Shown here: in pieces, positions 46,397 through 54,507 of the stretch
How the letters are laid out: each line of letters opens with the position of its first letter
Position numbering within the stretch: the first letter of the stretch is position 1
Assembly: GCA_035279405.1 (NCBI GenBank)
Contig: DATEHU010000033.1
Location: 140,231 to 204,230 of the forward strand
Origin: Gammaproteobacteria bacterium
Lineage (GTDB): Bacteria; Pseudomonadota; Gammaproteobacteria; Natronospirales; REEB76
Length of the DNA stretch: 64,000 nucleotides
Direction of reading: 5' to 3'
Program-made: the position numbers and the translations under genes
Notes under the pieces: model-generated
Databases searched by the model: none
What the model saw: only the letters and a program-made list of their open reading frames with translations
What the model was told of the DNA's origin: nothing

Positions 46397-46666
46397 ATGA
46401 ACAAAAACCGCGATATTGGGCAGGAAATTCTCGATGGCATCCGCGCCATCAAAGCCGGTAAAGCTAAGCGCTATACCGTCAAGTTACCGGACGATGTGCG
46501 CGCCATTCGTGAACGCATGAATCTATCGCAATCCGGTTTCGCCGCTCTGCTAGGCGTTAGCTTGCGTACCCTGCAGGATTGGGAACAGGGCCGGCGCAAA
46601 CCAACCGGTCCAGCTTATGCCTTGCTACGCGTTGCCACCCATCATCCGGAAGCTTTACTACGCTGA
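46397..46666 (+). CDS. XRE-family antitoxin-like regulator (NadS/HigA type)
   Basis: 89 residues. The helix-turn-helix is MNLSQSGFAALLGVSLRTLQ, followed by DWEQGRRKPTGPAYALLRVA, the strongly conserved tail of HigA/NadS-like antitoxins. The N-terminal DIGQEILDGIRAIKAGKAKR is typical too. Such genes normally follow a RelE/HigB toxin gene, but upstream there is only MITE copy C and the SDR gene. It is therefore an orphan, perhaps a relic of a module whose toxin was lost, or a free transcription factor. Confidence 0.85.
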   Translation: MNKNRDIGQEILDGIRAIKAGKAKRYTVKLPDDVRAIRERMNLSQSGFAALLGVSLRTLQDWEQGRRKPTGPAYALLRVATHHPEALLR

Positions 46667-46747
46667 CTTACTACCATATCACTACCCCTTTCTTCATCAT
46701 TTGATGGACCAGTTTTGGCTTGCCTTCTGTAAACATCTTTATCGATG

Positions 46748-46966
46748 CTACTTATTTTTGCCGGTATCAACTTTCTGTGATGGAGGTGATGCTGGTTGCG
46801 ACGTTGGTTTCTGAGTTTGAATAGGCGCTGGCTTTAAATTTGCAGCACCATTAAAACTCTTCTTTATTTCAGATTGAGCCACATTCAAATTTGAAGCTCC
46901 CTTAAAGCTCCTGTCTCCGTTCTGCACAATGATCTTGTCTTGTTTGTGCGACACAAGTACCTCCAT
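46748..46966 (-). CDS. small unknown protein with duplicated SFxGAxNL motif
   Basis: 72 residues, no family recognised. It holds two copies of a motif, SFKGASNLNVAQS and SFNGAANLKPAP, separated by five residues. The tail after these is Pro/Gln/Thr/Ser-rich and probably disordered. The start ATG 46966 shares one base with the TGA of the upstream membrane protein gene (TGATG), so it is translationally coupled. A TTG at 46969 is an alternative. AT-rich compared with neighbours. Function unknown. Confidence 0.55.
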   Translation of the reverse strand: MEVLVSHKQDKIIVQNGDRSFKGASNLNVAQSEIKKSFNGAANLKPAPIQTQKPTSQPASPPSQKVDTGKNK

Positions 46967-47373
46967 CAATTGAAGCGTTGCAACACTGTAACAATACCAA
47001 TGACTGAAGAGAGCGCAGCCGCGACCGAGAAACTTCCGATCGCGATCATATCAAGTACACCGAGGCACTTATCTTCTGCTTTTTTATCCGGGTTATTAAC
47101 GATTGCCTCCAAATAAGTGGCATTTGCCTTAAATATCGATAGCACCGTACCCAAGCAGACAAGAAAAAATACAAGAGCGAGAATGTACAGCACGACTATC
47201 GCAGTCGAATGGATCGCAACCGTAGAAAGCAATGTTACCAACAGACCAATGCCACCGGCTGATAGGATTAATAGGCTTCTGTCGTGCTCCTGTCGAGTGC
47301 CAAACCACGCATGAACTGCCGCCGAATAAAATTCTATCTCTTTCTCTTTATCTGCCATATCTGAATTGTCCAT
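46966..47373 (-). CDS. unknown three-TM membrane protein
   Basis: 135 residues. A charged N-terminal helix (EKEIEFYSAAVHAWFGTRQE) precedes three hydrophobic segments near residues 34-55, 58-81 and 110-131. No family is recognised. The layout, cytosolic helix plus short TM bundle, is also seen in small membrane effectors, but nothing here shows an effector role. It is the first gene of a coupled pair with the 72-residue protein, AT-rich, between an orphan antitoxin and argC. Confidence 0.6.
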   Translation of the reverse strand: MDNSDMADKEKEIEFYSAAVHAWFGTRQEHDRSLLILSAGGIGLLVTLLSTVAIHSTAIVVLYILALVFFLVCLGTVLSIFKANATYLEAIVNNPDKKAEDKCLGVLDMIAIGSFSVAAALSSVIGIVTVLQRFN

Positions 47374-47441
47374 TTTTTAATAAGTTGCAAATTTCCAAGC
47401 CTTAAGACTACTCGACAAAACACGATCTATTCTAGTCCAAG

Positions 47442-48509
47442 TCAAACAGGATACGGCCCTGCGAAATATAGGCCCGCTGGTTCATCATCGTCAAATATCA
47501 GATTCATATTCTGAATCGCCTGCCCGGCCATGCCTTTGACCAGATTATCCAGCGCCGCCATGATCACCACGTTGCCGTTCTTTTCATGCACTGCAATATC
47601 GCAGAAGTTGCTGCCGACCACAGAGGCGACGCGCGGCGTGTCCTCCACCAGCCGCACGAATGGCGCGTCACGATAAAATTTCTCGTAACGATCGCTAAGT
47701 GATTTCGCGTTCAGCCCGAGCGTAGCAGGCGGACGCAGTTGCACGCTGGCGAAGATGCCGCGCACTAGTGGCGCGGAATGCGGCACAAAGGCCAGGCTGT
47801 AGCCGGTTGAGCCTTCGGCATCCAGCAGGCGCGTGATCTCCGCTTCGTGCTGGTGATTCAGCACCTTGTAGGCGCGGAAATCATTGGCGCGCGTGGGGTG
47901 GTGGGTGGTTTCACCGGGCGTAGCGCCAAATCCGGAAGAACCGGTCATCGCACTCACCGCGATAAAGCCCAGGTTTTTCAGTCCAGCCAGTGGCAGCAGC
48001 GCCAGTTGAATCGTGGTGGCAAAACAGCCGGGACTGGCGATACGTTTGGCGCCCTTGATCTTTTCTTTCTGCCACTCCGGCAGGCCGTACACGAAAGTTC
48101 CCAACGCTTGCGGACAAGGATGCGGCTTGCCGTAGGCGCGCTCGAAAGCCGCCGCGTTGTCGAGCCGGAAATCGCCGGAAAGATCAATGAGCGTCAAGCG
48201 GTCGGCGAGGCCATGCTTTGACCATGCCTTCTCCAGCGCCGGCAATTGCTGCGCCAGCTCGAAATGCGGCATGGCGGAAAACACCACCGGCGATTCTGCT
48301 TTTGCGAACGCCGCCCAATCCGGTTCAGCCTCGAACGTGCCGTCCACTACGCGGTAAAGATTCGGGTGCGTTTTCCAGAACGGTTCGCCCGCGTGCCTGC
48401 GCGAAACGGCATGGATGCTTTGCACGTGTGGGTGCTGCGACAGCAGGCGCAGTAATTCGCCACCGCCGTAGCCGGAACCGCCGAGAATATAGACGCTGAT
48501 TTTCCCCAT
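47442..48509 (-). CDS. argC: N-acyl-gamma-glutamyl-phosphate reductase
   Basis: 355 residues. It reduces the acylglutamyl phosphate to the semialdehyde with NADPH. ILGGSGYGGGELLRLL is the dinucleotide loop, the catalytic cysteine is C162 in ASPGCFATTIQLALLPL, and GSSGFGATPGETTHHPTRAN follows. It is the last gene of the arginine cluster; a 209 bp repeat-filled gap separates it from the P-loop gene. If the transcarbamylase in this cluster is succinyl-specific, the substrate here would be the N-succinyl form. The sequence of ArgC alone does not decide this. Confidence 0.94.
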   Translation of the reverse strand: MGKISVYILGGSGYGGGELLRLLSQHPHVQSIHAVSRRHAGEPFWKTHPNLYRVVDGTFEAEPDWAAFAKAESPVVFSAMPHFELAQQLPALEKAWSKHGLADRLTLIDLSGDFRLDNAAAFERAYGKPHPCPQALGTFVYGLPEWQKEKIKGAKRIASPGCFATTIQLALLPLAGLKNLGFIAVSAMTGSSGFGATPGETTHHPTRANDFRAYKVLNHQHEAEITRLLDAEGSTGYSLAFVPHSAPLVRGIFASVQLRPPATLGLNAKSLSDRYEKFYRDAPFVRLVEDTPRVASVVGSNFCDIAVHEKNGNVVIMAALDNLVKGMAGQAIQNMNLIFDDDEPAGLYFAGPYPV

Positions 48510-48718
48510 TGCGACTATTGAAAAGTCCAGCGCTTGATTTCCATCGTACCCTCATCCCCTCCCCTTCTCCCGGGGGGAGAAGGGCTTAGGGCACCTAACA
48601 AAATGACAATTCCTGACAAATCCCCCCGCGCGCAAAGCGCGCCCCCTTTGCAAAGGGGGGATAAGGGGGGATTTAACCTGTGCCTGGTGATGACCACCGT
48701 ACATTTTGTTAGACGCTC
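48510..48718. repeat. 209 bp of hairpin repeats between argC and P-loop gene
   Basis: Contains a CCCTTCTCCCGGGGGGAGAAGG hairpin (split at CCCGGG, about 48560-48583) and a CGCGCGCAAAGCGCGC / CCCCCTTTGCAAAGGGGGG region (about 48625-48662). A CACCTAACAAAATG...CATTTTGTTAGACG outer pair (48592 and 48702) encloses the second block like a larger inverted repeat. No gene. Confidence 0.7.
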
Positions 48719-49864
48719 TTAGTACCTTTCGGATTGGATTGCGACATTACCGTAACTCCCCTCTCCCACCGGGAGAGGGGACAGGGGTGAGGGCTGACTT
48801 GCCGTAAACGCGGGATTTCCGACGCCGCGCTGCGCCAACACTTTCAGCACATGATCGCCCAATGCCTTGGCATGCGTGCGCGCGTTGATGGCAGGCCGGC
48901 CGGTAGCGCGCTCCACGAAGCGCACGCCCACGTTGTTGTCGGTGCAGGGCCCGGTAACCACGTCCACGCCGATGCCGTAATCGATCTGCAGATAATCCAC
49001 GCCGCCGGCAACGCCTACCGGATCGTTGGCGCAGAACACGAAGGCCGCGCCAAGTGCGCGCAGATCGGCGTCGTCGAGGATCGCCTGCACGCCGTAATCG
49101 CCCATCACGCCGTCGCCGGTTTCCGCCACGATGACATCGAAGCGTTGCGCGGAGAGTTCCGCGAAAATGGTCTTCGCCACCTGCGCCGCAGTGTCGGGGC
49201 CGGTACACACGATGCCTGCATCGGTGAAATCCAGCGTCACTTCCGCGCCGTAGTCACGCATGCTCAAGGTGTCGCGCATGAGCGCGACGCCGGTGAGCTT
49301 GGCGCCGCCCACGCGATAGCCCGCCTGCACCAGCCGCCGCACGATGGCACAGGCCGCCGCCGTCTTGCCGGCGTTCATGCAGGTGCCGGCCACGTACACC
49401 ACCTTGCAATCCGGTGGTACGCCATTCGGCTGGATCGCGCCCAGACGAATGTTGGCGGGCCGGCCCGCGCGCGACTGGAATTCCGGATACACCAACACCT
49501 GGCCCAATACCTCGAACTGAAACGGCGGTCCCACTTCCGGGTTGTGCGACACGCATTCGCCGATCACGCCGCCGAGATTGAGCACGTGCAGCACTTGCCC
49601 GGCTTCCACTTTTTTCGGCAGCACGCCCTCATAGCCGTGCAGCGCGTTGCGGTGGCCGAGCGCGCCCACGATGAGGTCGTCGCTGTGCACCACCGTCATG
49701 CGGCCGTGCACATCTTCAAGCGTGTTGTACGCGGATTTGTCGTTGACGATGCGCCCGGCCACCACCGCGCCGTGCTCCGCGCGCACTTCCGGCGTCAGCG
49801 TGAGCGTACGGTCCAGTTTCAGATTGCGGGTGACTGAAGCAATCTTGTCGGCGTTGATTCTCAT
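48719..49864 (-). CDS. unassigned P-loop protein inside the arginine cluster
   Basis: 381 residues. A nucleotide-binding loop GTCMNAGKT is at 160-168, preceded by VVYVAG and followed by RLVQAGYRVGGAKLTG and DFTDAGIVCTGPDT. VIVAETGDGVMGDYGVQAIL may be Walker B-like. The fold resembles BioD/MobB/DUF1611-type P-loop enzymes, but I cannot assign it. The first 150 residues form a separate domain (AGRIVNDKSAYNTLEDVHGR). ATG 49864 follows GGAGG. The last 25 residues are encoded by a CTCTCCC-type repeat. Its place between argC and argG suggests an arginine-related role. Confidence 0.7.
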   Translation of the reverse strand: MRINADKIASVTRNLKLDRTLTLTPEVRAEHGAVVAGRIVNDKSAYNTLEDVHGRMTVVHSDDLIVGALGHRNALHGYEGVLPKKVEAGQVLHVLNLGGVIGECVSHNPEVGPPFQFEVLGQVLVYPEFQSRAGRPANIRLGAIQPNGVPPDCKVVYVAGTCMNAGKTAAACAIVRRLVQAGYRVGGAKLTGVALMRDTLSMRDYGAEVTLDFTDAGIVCTGPDTAAQVAKTIFAELSAQRFDVIVAETGDGVMGDYGVQAILDDADLRALGAAFVFCANDPVGVAGGVDYLQIDYGIGVDVVTGPCTDNNVGVRFVERATGRPAINARTHAKALGDHVLKVLAQRGVGNPAFTASQPSPLSPLPVGEGSYGNVAIQSERY

Positions 49865-49899
49865 GGGCGCCTCCAAAAATCGTTCTTATGCCCTCTGGC

Positions 49900-49990
49900 G
49901 TTGTTAAAAATCGGCTCGGCATCCTCATGTACTGACGTGTACACTCCGGTGCCTCGCCGATTTTTGCCTAGCCATAGGCCAAAATCCCTG
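49900..49990. repeat. large imperfect inverted repeat between argG and P-loop gene
   Basis: AAAAATCGGCTCGGCATCCT and CTCGCCGATTTTT are arms around CATGTACTGACGTGTACAC. The 147 bp between the genes hold this and no ORF of interest. Confidence 0.65.
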
Positions 49991-50011
49991 ATTTTTTGAG
50001 GCACCCACTTC

Positions 50012-51211
50012 TTACTCATGTGCTGTACCCGCATGTAAGGCCAAGATTTGCTGCACGCCGTAAAGTTTGGCGAAGCCGGCGGCTTCGGCGCCGCTCCACA
50101 GCTTGTTGGCCTCGCCGTAGCTCGCAACCTTCGCGTCCATGAGCGAGTGCGGCGAGCGCACGCCTTCCACCGACCAGGTGCGCGGGTACAGCGTAAGCTT
50201 CACCTCACCGCTGACGCGCTGCTGGCTGGACTCCAGAAATGCTTCAAGATTGCGCGCCAGCGGATCAAAAAAATTCCCCTCGTGCAGCAACTGGCCATAC
50301 AGGTTGCCGAGCGTGTCTTTCCAGAACTGCTGCTTGCTGCTGAGCACCAGTTTTTCCAGCTCGCGGTGCGCGCCGATCAACAGATGCGCCGCCGGCGCCT
50401 CAAAGCCCACGCGGCCCTTGATGCCGAGAATGGTGTCACCCAGATGCACGCCACGCCCGATGCCGTACTCGCGTCCGGCGGCGTTCAGTTCGGCGATCAG
50501 CGCCACCGGGTCCAGGGAGTTGCCGTCAACGCTGTCCGGCACGCCCTGTCTGAAACTCAGTGTCAGCGACTTCGGCGCCAGCTTGGCCGCGTCAATTTCG
50601 CCGCCGGGAAACGCGCTTTGTGGCAGCGCGCTCCAGGAATTCAGCGTCTCGCGACCGCCCACGGACGTGCCCCACATGCCCTCGTTCACCGAATAGTGCT
50701 CGGTCTTTTCCGGAAACTCGAGGCCATGCTGGCTGAGAAACGCACGTTCCTCGGCGCGGCTCAGCCCCAGCGTGCGAATGGGCGTCAGCAACTCGAGCTC
50801 GGGCGCCAAGGCGCGGAAGGCCACGTCGAAACGCACTTGGTCGTTGCCCGCACCGGTGGAACCGTGCGCGAGCGCCGTGGCGCCGATTCGCTTGGCGACC
50901 GCCACCGCCTTCGCGGCCTGGGCCACGCGCTCCGCCGACACGCTCAGGGGATAGAGATTCCCGCGCAACACGTTGCCGTAAATCAGATAGCGCAGATAGC
51001 GGTCGAAGAGCTCTGCACGCGCGTCCACCGTGTAGTGCCGCTGTGCGCCCAGTTTCGGCGACTGGCTTTCGATGCGCGCGAGCTCTTGTGCCCTGAAACC
51101 GCCGGTGTTCACCGTCACGGTGCTTACTTCGTAGCCCTGCTCGCGCAGGTGTACGACGCAGAACGAAGTGTCCAGCCCGCCGGAAAACGCCAGTGCCACG
51201 TGTTTTTTCAT
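50012..51211 (-). CDS. argG: argininosuccinate synthase
   Basis: 399 residues. It joins citrulline and aspartate with ATP. The N-terminal PP-loop AFSGGLDTSFCVVHLREQG, ALAHGSTGAGNDQVRFDVAF and TEHYSVNEGMWGTSVGGRET are the family blocks. The sequence differs from typical E. coli-like ArgG and looks like the version associated with Bacteroidetes-type clusters; this is a judgement from memory of the motifs. ATG 51211 overlaps the argH stop by 4 bp. An upstream in-frame ATG (51229) lies inside argH. Confidence 0.95.
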   Translation of the reverse strand: MKKHVALAFSGGLDTSFCVVHLREQGYEVSTVTVNTGGFRAQELARIESQSPKLGAQRHYTVDARAELFDRYLRYLIYGNVLRGNLYPLSVSAERVAQAAKAVAVAKRIGATALAHGSTGAGNDQVRFDVAFRALAPELELLTPIRTLGLSRAEERAFLSQHGLEFPEKTEHYSVNEGMWGTSVGGRETLNSWSALPQSAFPGGEIDAAKLAPKSLTLSFRQGVPDSVDGNSLDPVALIAELNAAGREYGIGRGVHLGDTILGIKGRVGFEAPAAHLLIGAHRELEKLVLSSKQQFWKDTLGNLYGQLLHEGNFFDPLARNLEAFLESSQQRVSGEVKLTLYPRTWSVEGVRSPHSLMDAKVASYGEANKLWSGAEAAGFAKLYGVQQILALHAGTAHE

Positions 51212-52575
51212 GCTTGCCCCTTTGACCATATGGCTTCTTCACATTGTCCAAGGTGCTTGCGCGTGCGCTCAATCCACTGTTGCGCGTCCTGCACCTGCAC
51301 TTCGATCATCTTCAACCCGGGATTGCCGGCACCGCCCAGGTGTGTGGCCGTGAGCGCAGCGCGATCCGGATCGAAACTGCCGTCCGCCAGTTGCCGCGCA
51401 ACCCGCTGGTAAGCATCGCGGAAGGGAACGCCGTGCTGCACGTGCTGATAGGCCGCGTGCGTGGCATACAACTCATCGCCGCATGCGGCGGCCGCACGCT
51501 CCGCATTAACCTGCAAGGCGGGCACCAGACGAATCAGCACATCAAGCCAGTCACGCGCGATGTCGAGCGCCGCAAACAGCGGCTTTTTCAGCAACTGCAC
51601 GTCACGGTGATAGTTGGAGGGCAGCCCCGTCGCCAATTCCTGAATCATGGCCGCGTGGCCGCGCAGCTCGCGACAGCGTGCGCGCGCAAGTTCCACCACG
51701 TCCGGATTGCGCTTCTGCGGCATGATGGACGAGCCGGTGGTGAAAGCGTCCGGCAAATCCACAAAGCCGAATTCCGGCATGGAATACAGCACCACATCCC
51801 ACAGGAATTTTTCCATCACCAGCCCGACGGAGGCCAGCTCGTTTACCAGTGCCAGTTCGTGGCGGCCGCGGGAATTCATCACATCCACGGGACTGACCTG
51901 CACGCTGGAAAATCCCAGCAGCTTTGCGGTGTATTCGCGATCGAGCGGCAAGGGCACGCCGAATCCGGCGGCTGCACCCAATGGACACCGGTCCAGCCGC
52001 ACGTACACGGCCTGCATGGCCTGCAGCTCCTCAGCCAGACCCGCCGCGAACGCCGCCGCCCACAGACCAAACGTGGACGGCATGGCGCGGCGCAGATGCG
52101 TATATCCCGGCATGACCTCGCCGGCATGCGTACGCGCGAAATTCACGAACGCGGTTGCCAGCTCGATCACCTGCGCCGCGATATTCACCAGGGCATCACG
52201 CATGTACAGGCGCAGCGCCAACGCCACCTGATCGTTGCGCGACCGGCCCAGATGCAGTCGCTTGCCGGCATCGCCCAGCGCCTGCGTGAGCAGCGTCTCG
52301 ATGGCCGTGTGGCAATCCTCCTGTTCCGGCCGGATGCGAACTTCCCCGCGGCGCGCCTGCGCGGCAATCGCGGCGAGCTGCGTTACCAGGGCCGCGGCAT
52401 CGTCCTGCATCAGCAGTGCGGTGTGGGCCAGCATGCGTGCATGCGCGGCGCTGCCGAGCGCATCGAAAGGCAGGAGCCGCTGATCCAGTGTCGGATCGTC
52501 GCCCACGGTGAAGCGATGAACCGTCTCGTCGAGCGGCAGCCCCTTGGCCCAGAGTTGCGACGCGCCGTGGTTCAC
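51208..52575 (-). CDS. argH: argininosuccinate lyase
   Basis: 455 residues of the fumarase/aspartase superfamily. It splits argininosuccinate to arginine and fumarate. The signature is GSSIMPQKRNPD near residue 285, with LHLGRSRNDQVALALRLYMR and MPGYTHLRRAMPSTFGLW earlier. Four-base ATGA overlaps with argB upstream and argG downstream show tight coupling in a single transcript. The catalytic loop and length are normal. Confidence 0.95.
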   Translation of the reverse strand: MNHGASQLWAKGLPLDETVHRFTVGDDPTLDQRLLPFDALGSAAHARMLAHTALLMQDDAAALVTQLAAIAAQARRGEVRIRPEQEDCHTAIETLLTQALGDAGKRLHLGRSRNDQVALALRLYMRDALVNIAAQVIELATAFVNFARTHAGEVMPGYTHLRRAMPSTFGLWAAAFAAGLAEELQAMQAVYVRLDRCPLGAAAGFGVPLPLDREYTAKLLGFSSVQVSPVDVMNSRGRHELALVNELASVGLVMEKFLWDVVLYSMPEFGFVDLPDAFTTGSSIMPQKRNPDVVELARARCRELRGHAAMIQELATGLPSNYHRDVQLLKKPLFAALDIARDWLDVLIRLVPALQVNAERAAAACGDELYATHAAYQHVQHGVPFRDAYQRVARQLADGSFDPDRAALTATHLGGAGNPGLKMIEVQVQDAQQWIERTRKHLGQCEEAIWSKGQA

Positions 52576-53492
52576 GCCGCCTGCACTTTCGCGGCCGTAT
52601 CCTGGGCCACGATCATGGTGCCACTGCCCTGGTTGGTGAACACCTCGGTGAGCACCGCGTCCGCCACGACACCGCTGACCAGATGCGCACTGGTGACCCC
52701 GCCGGTAAGCGCGCGCCGCACCGCCGCGAGCTTCGGCCGCATGCCGCCGGAGATCTTGCCGTTCTTTTCCAGCAGCTCCGCACCCGCGAGCGTGGTGTAG
52801 GGAACCAGACTCGACGGTCGCGCCAGATCCTCCAGCAGGCCCGGAACCTTGAGCAGGAAAAACAGCTTCTCGGCTCTGAGCGCGAGCGCGATTTCCGCGG
52901 CCACGGTGTCGGCATTGGTGTTGAACACTTCGCCCTTGTCGTTCGCGGAAAGCGGCGTCACCACCGGTACATAGCCACCGTCCAGCAAATGCGTGAGCAG
53001 CGCCGGATTCACCTGCTCGATGTCGCCCACCAGACCGAAGTCCACGAACTCGGCCTGTCCGGCATCGTTCTTGATCTGCATGGGTGCGCGTTTGCGGGCC
53101 TTGAGCAGGCCGCCGTCCACACCGCTCACTCCGGTGACCGGCAGTCCCGCGGCGCGCAGGTCCGCCAGCAAATCAGTGTGCACCGATCCCGCGAGCACCA
53201 TCTTGGCCGCGTCCAGCACCTGGCGCGTGGTCACGCGCCGGCCGGCCACCTTCTCCACCGGCAGCGCCAGCGCCTCGCACAGCGCATCGAGGCTGGCACC
53301 GCCGCCGTGCACAATCACCAGTTTGATGGAAAAGCTCCACAGTACATTCAACTGCTCGCACACCGCGCGGCGCACAGCGGCATCTTCCAGCACCTCGCCG
53401 CCGAGCTTGAACACAAAAGTCTTGCCGCGGAACGCGCGCACGTATTGCGCGGCCGAGCGCAGCGACGCGTAACTGTCAGGCGACATGGACAT
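52572..53492 (-). CDS. argB: N-acylglutamate kinase (ArgB)
   Basis: 306 residues of the amino acid kinase family. KTFVFKLGGEVLEDAA opens the fold, IVHGGGASLDALCEALAL is the substrate glycine loop, and NTNADTVAAEIALALRAEKL and KISGGMRPKLAAVRRALTGG follow. The usual substrate is N-acetylglutamate; N-succinylglutamate is possible if the pathway uses succinyl intermediates. ATG 53492 has AGGAGG 6 bp upstream inside the 3' end of argF', giving a 17 bp overlap; ATG 53486 is an alternative. Confidence 0.93.
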   Translation of the reverse strand: MSMSPDSYASLRSAAQYVRAFRGKTFVFKLGGEVLEDAAVRRAVCEQLNVLWSFSIKLVIVHGGGASLDALCEALALPVEKVAGRRVTTRQVLDAAKMVLAGSVHTDLLADLRAAGLPVTGVSGVDGGLLKARKRAPMQIKNDAGQAEFVDFGLVGDIEQVNPALLTHLLDGGYVPVVTPLSANDKGEVFNTNADTVAAEIALALRAEKLFFLLKVPGLLEDLARPSSLVPYTTLAGAELLEKNGKISGGMRPKLAAVRRALTGGVTSAHLVSGVVADAVLTEVFTNQGSGTMIVAQDTAAKVQAA

Positions 53493-54507
53493 GGCGGGCC
53501 TCCTTCTTCTGGTTGAGCAGCTCATGCAGCAACACGCGCTGCACGTGAAAACGGTTTTCGGCCTGGTCCAGGACGCGGCTGTGCGCACCATCCAGCACTG
53601 CGTCGGCGACTTCGACATTGCGGCGCACCGGCAGACAGTGCAGAAAAATTGCATCCTGCGCGGCCGCGGCCAGTGTCTTGTCCGTCACCAGCCAATCCTT
53701 GTGGGCCGCGACGCGTGCCACCGCCGCGTTCGCCGGCACCTCACGCGTGGCCGGCCCCCAGCTTTTCGCATAGACCACGCGGCTGCCCGCAAGCGCAGTG
53801 TTCCGATCGTGTGTCACCGTCACCGCACCGCCGCTCGCGGCTGCATGCCGGCCCGCCTCCGCCAGTACCGCGGGATGCAGATCGAATCCGGGCGGATGTG
53901 CAACGCGTACCTCGCAGCCCACGGCCGCGGCGGTGAGCAAGAACGAATGCGGTACGGCCTTGGGCAGCGGCTTGATATGCGGCGCCCAAGTGAGCGTTAC
54001 CGGCAATCCACGCGTGTTGCCAAATTGTTCGCGTATCGTCAGCAGGTCCGCCAAACCCTGGCAGGGATGCTCGCGCGCGGATTCCATACTCACCACCGGT
54101 ACGCCCGCGAGTTCGCGGAAGGCGTTGATCACCGGGTCGGCGGCGTCGGCGTCATCGTCTGCGAGTGCAGCGAAGGTGCGCACCGCCAGCGCGTCTACGT
54201 AGCGGCCGAGCACGGGAATCGCTTCGCGGATGTGTTCGGGCTTGTCACTGTCCATGATTGCGCCCGCGCGATCCTCCAACTTCCACACGCCGCTGCCCAC
54301 TTCCAGCACGATCGAGTGACCGCCGCCGCGCAGCATGGCGGCTTCGAACGAGGCGCGCGTGCGCAGCGAGGGATTGAAAAACACCATGCCGAGCAGCTTG
54401 TCGCGTAGGTGAAGGCCCGGCGGCTGTTTCTTCCAGGCGAGCGCTGCGCCGAGCACTGCGTCCACGCCGCTCACGCCGAGATCCGAGAGCCGGGTGAAAT
54501 GCCGCAT
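53476..54507 (-). CDS. argF': N-acylornithine transcarbamylase, probably succinylornithine-specific
   Basis: 343 residues. The carbamoyl-phosphate loop is NPSLRTRASFE, with HPCQGLADLLT and HCLPVRRN downstream. WAPHIKPLPKAVPHS and VVYAKSWG mark the acylornithine subfamily and not OTC. At residue 90 it has proline (MDSDKPEHIREAIPVLGRY), as in the Bacteroides succinylornithine enzyme, where Xanthomonas acetylornithine transcarbamylase has glutamate. The lysine carboxylated in the Xanthomonas enzyme (RRNVKATDAV) is glutamate here (RRNVEVADAV). The ATG shares one base with the argD stop. The substrate is inferred from these positions. Confidence 0.85.
   Translation of the reverse strand: MRHFTRLSDLGVSGVDAVLGAALAWKKQPPGLHLRDKLLGMVFFNPSLRTRASFEAAMLRGGGHSIVLEVGSGVWKLEDRAGAIMDSDKPEHIREAIPVLGRYVDALAVRTFAALADDDADAADPVINAFRELAGVPVVSMESAREHPCQGLADLLTIREQFGNTRGLPVTLTWAPHIKPLPKAVPHSFLLTAAAVGCEVRVAHPPGFDLHPAVLAEAGRHAAASGGAVTVTHDRNTALAGSRVVYAKSWGPATREVPANAAVARVAAHKDWLVTDKTLAAAAQDAIFLHCLPVRRNVEVADAVLDGAHSRVLDQAENRFHVQRVLLHELLNQKKEARHVHVA

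Noticed and set aside
53476-54507. ordinary ornithine carbamoyltransferase (ArgF/OTC)
   Set aside because: WAPHIKPLPKAVPHS, VVYAKSWG and HCLPVRRN mark the acylornithine subfamily; classical OTC motifs such as STRTR with DQTPSR and FLHCLP-AFHD are absent.
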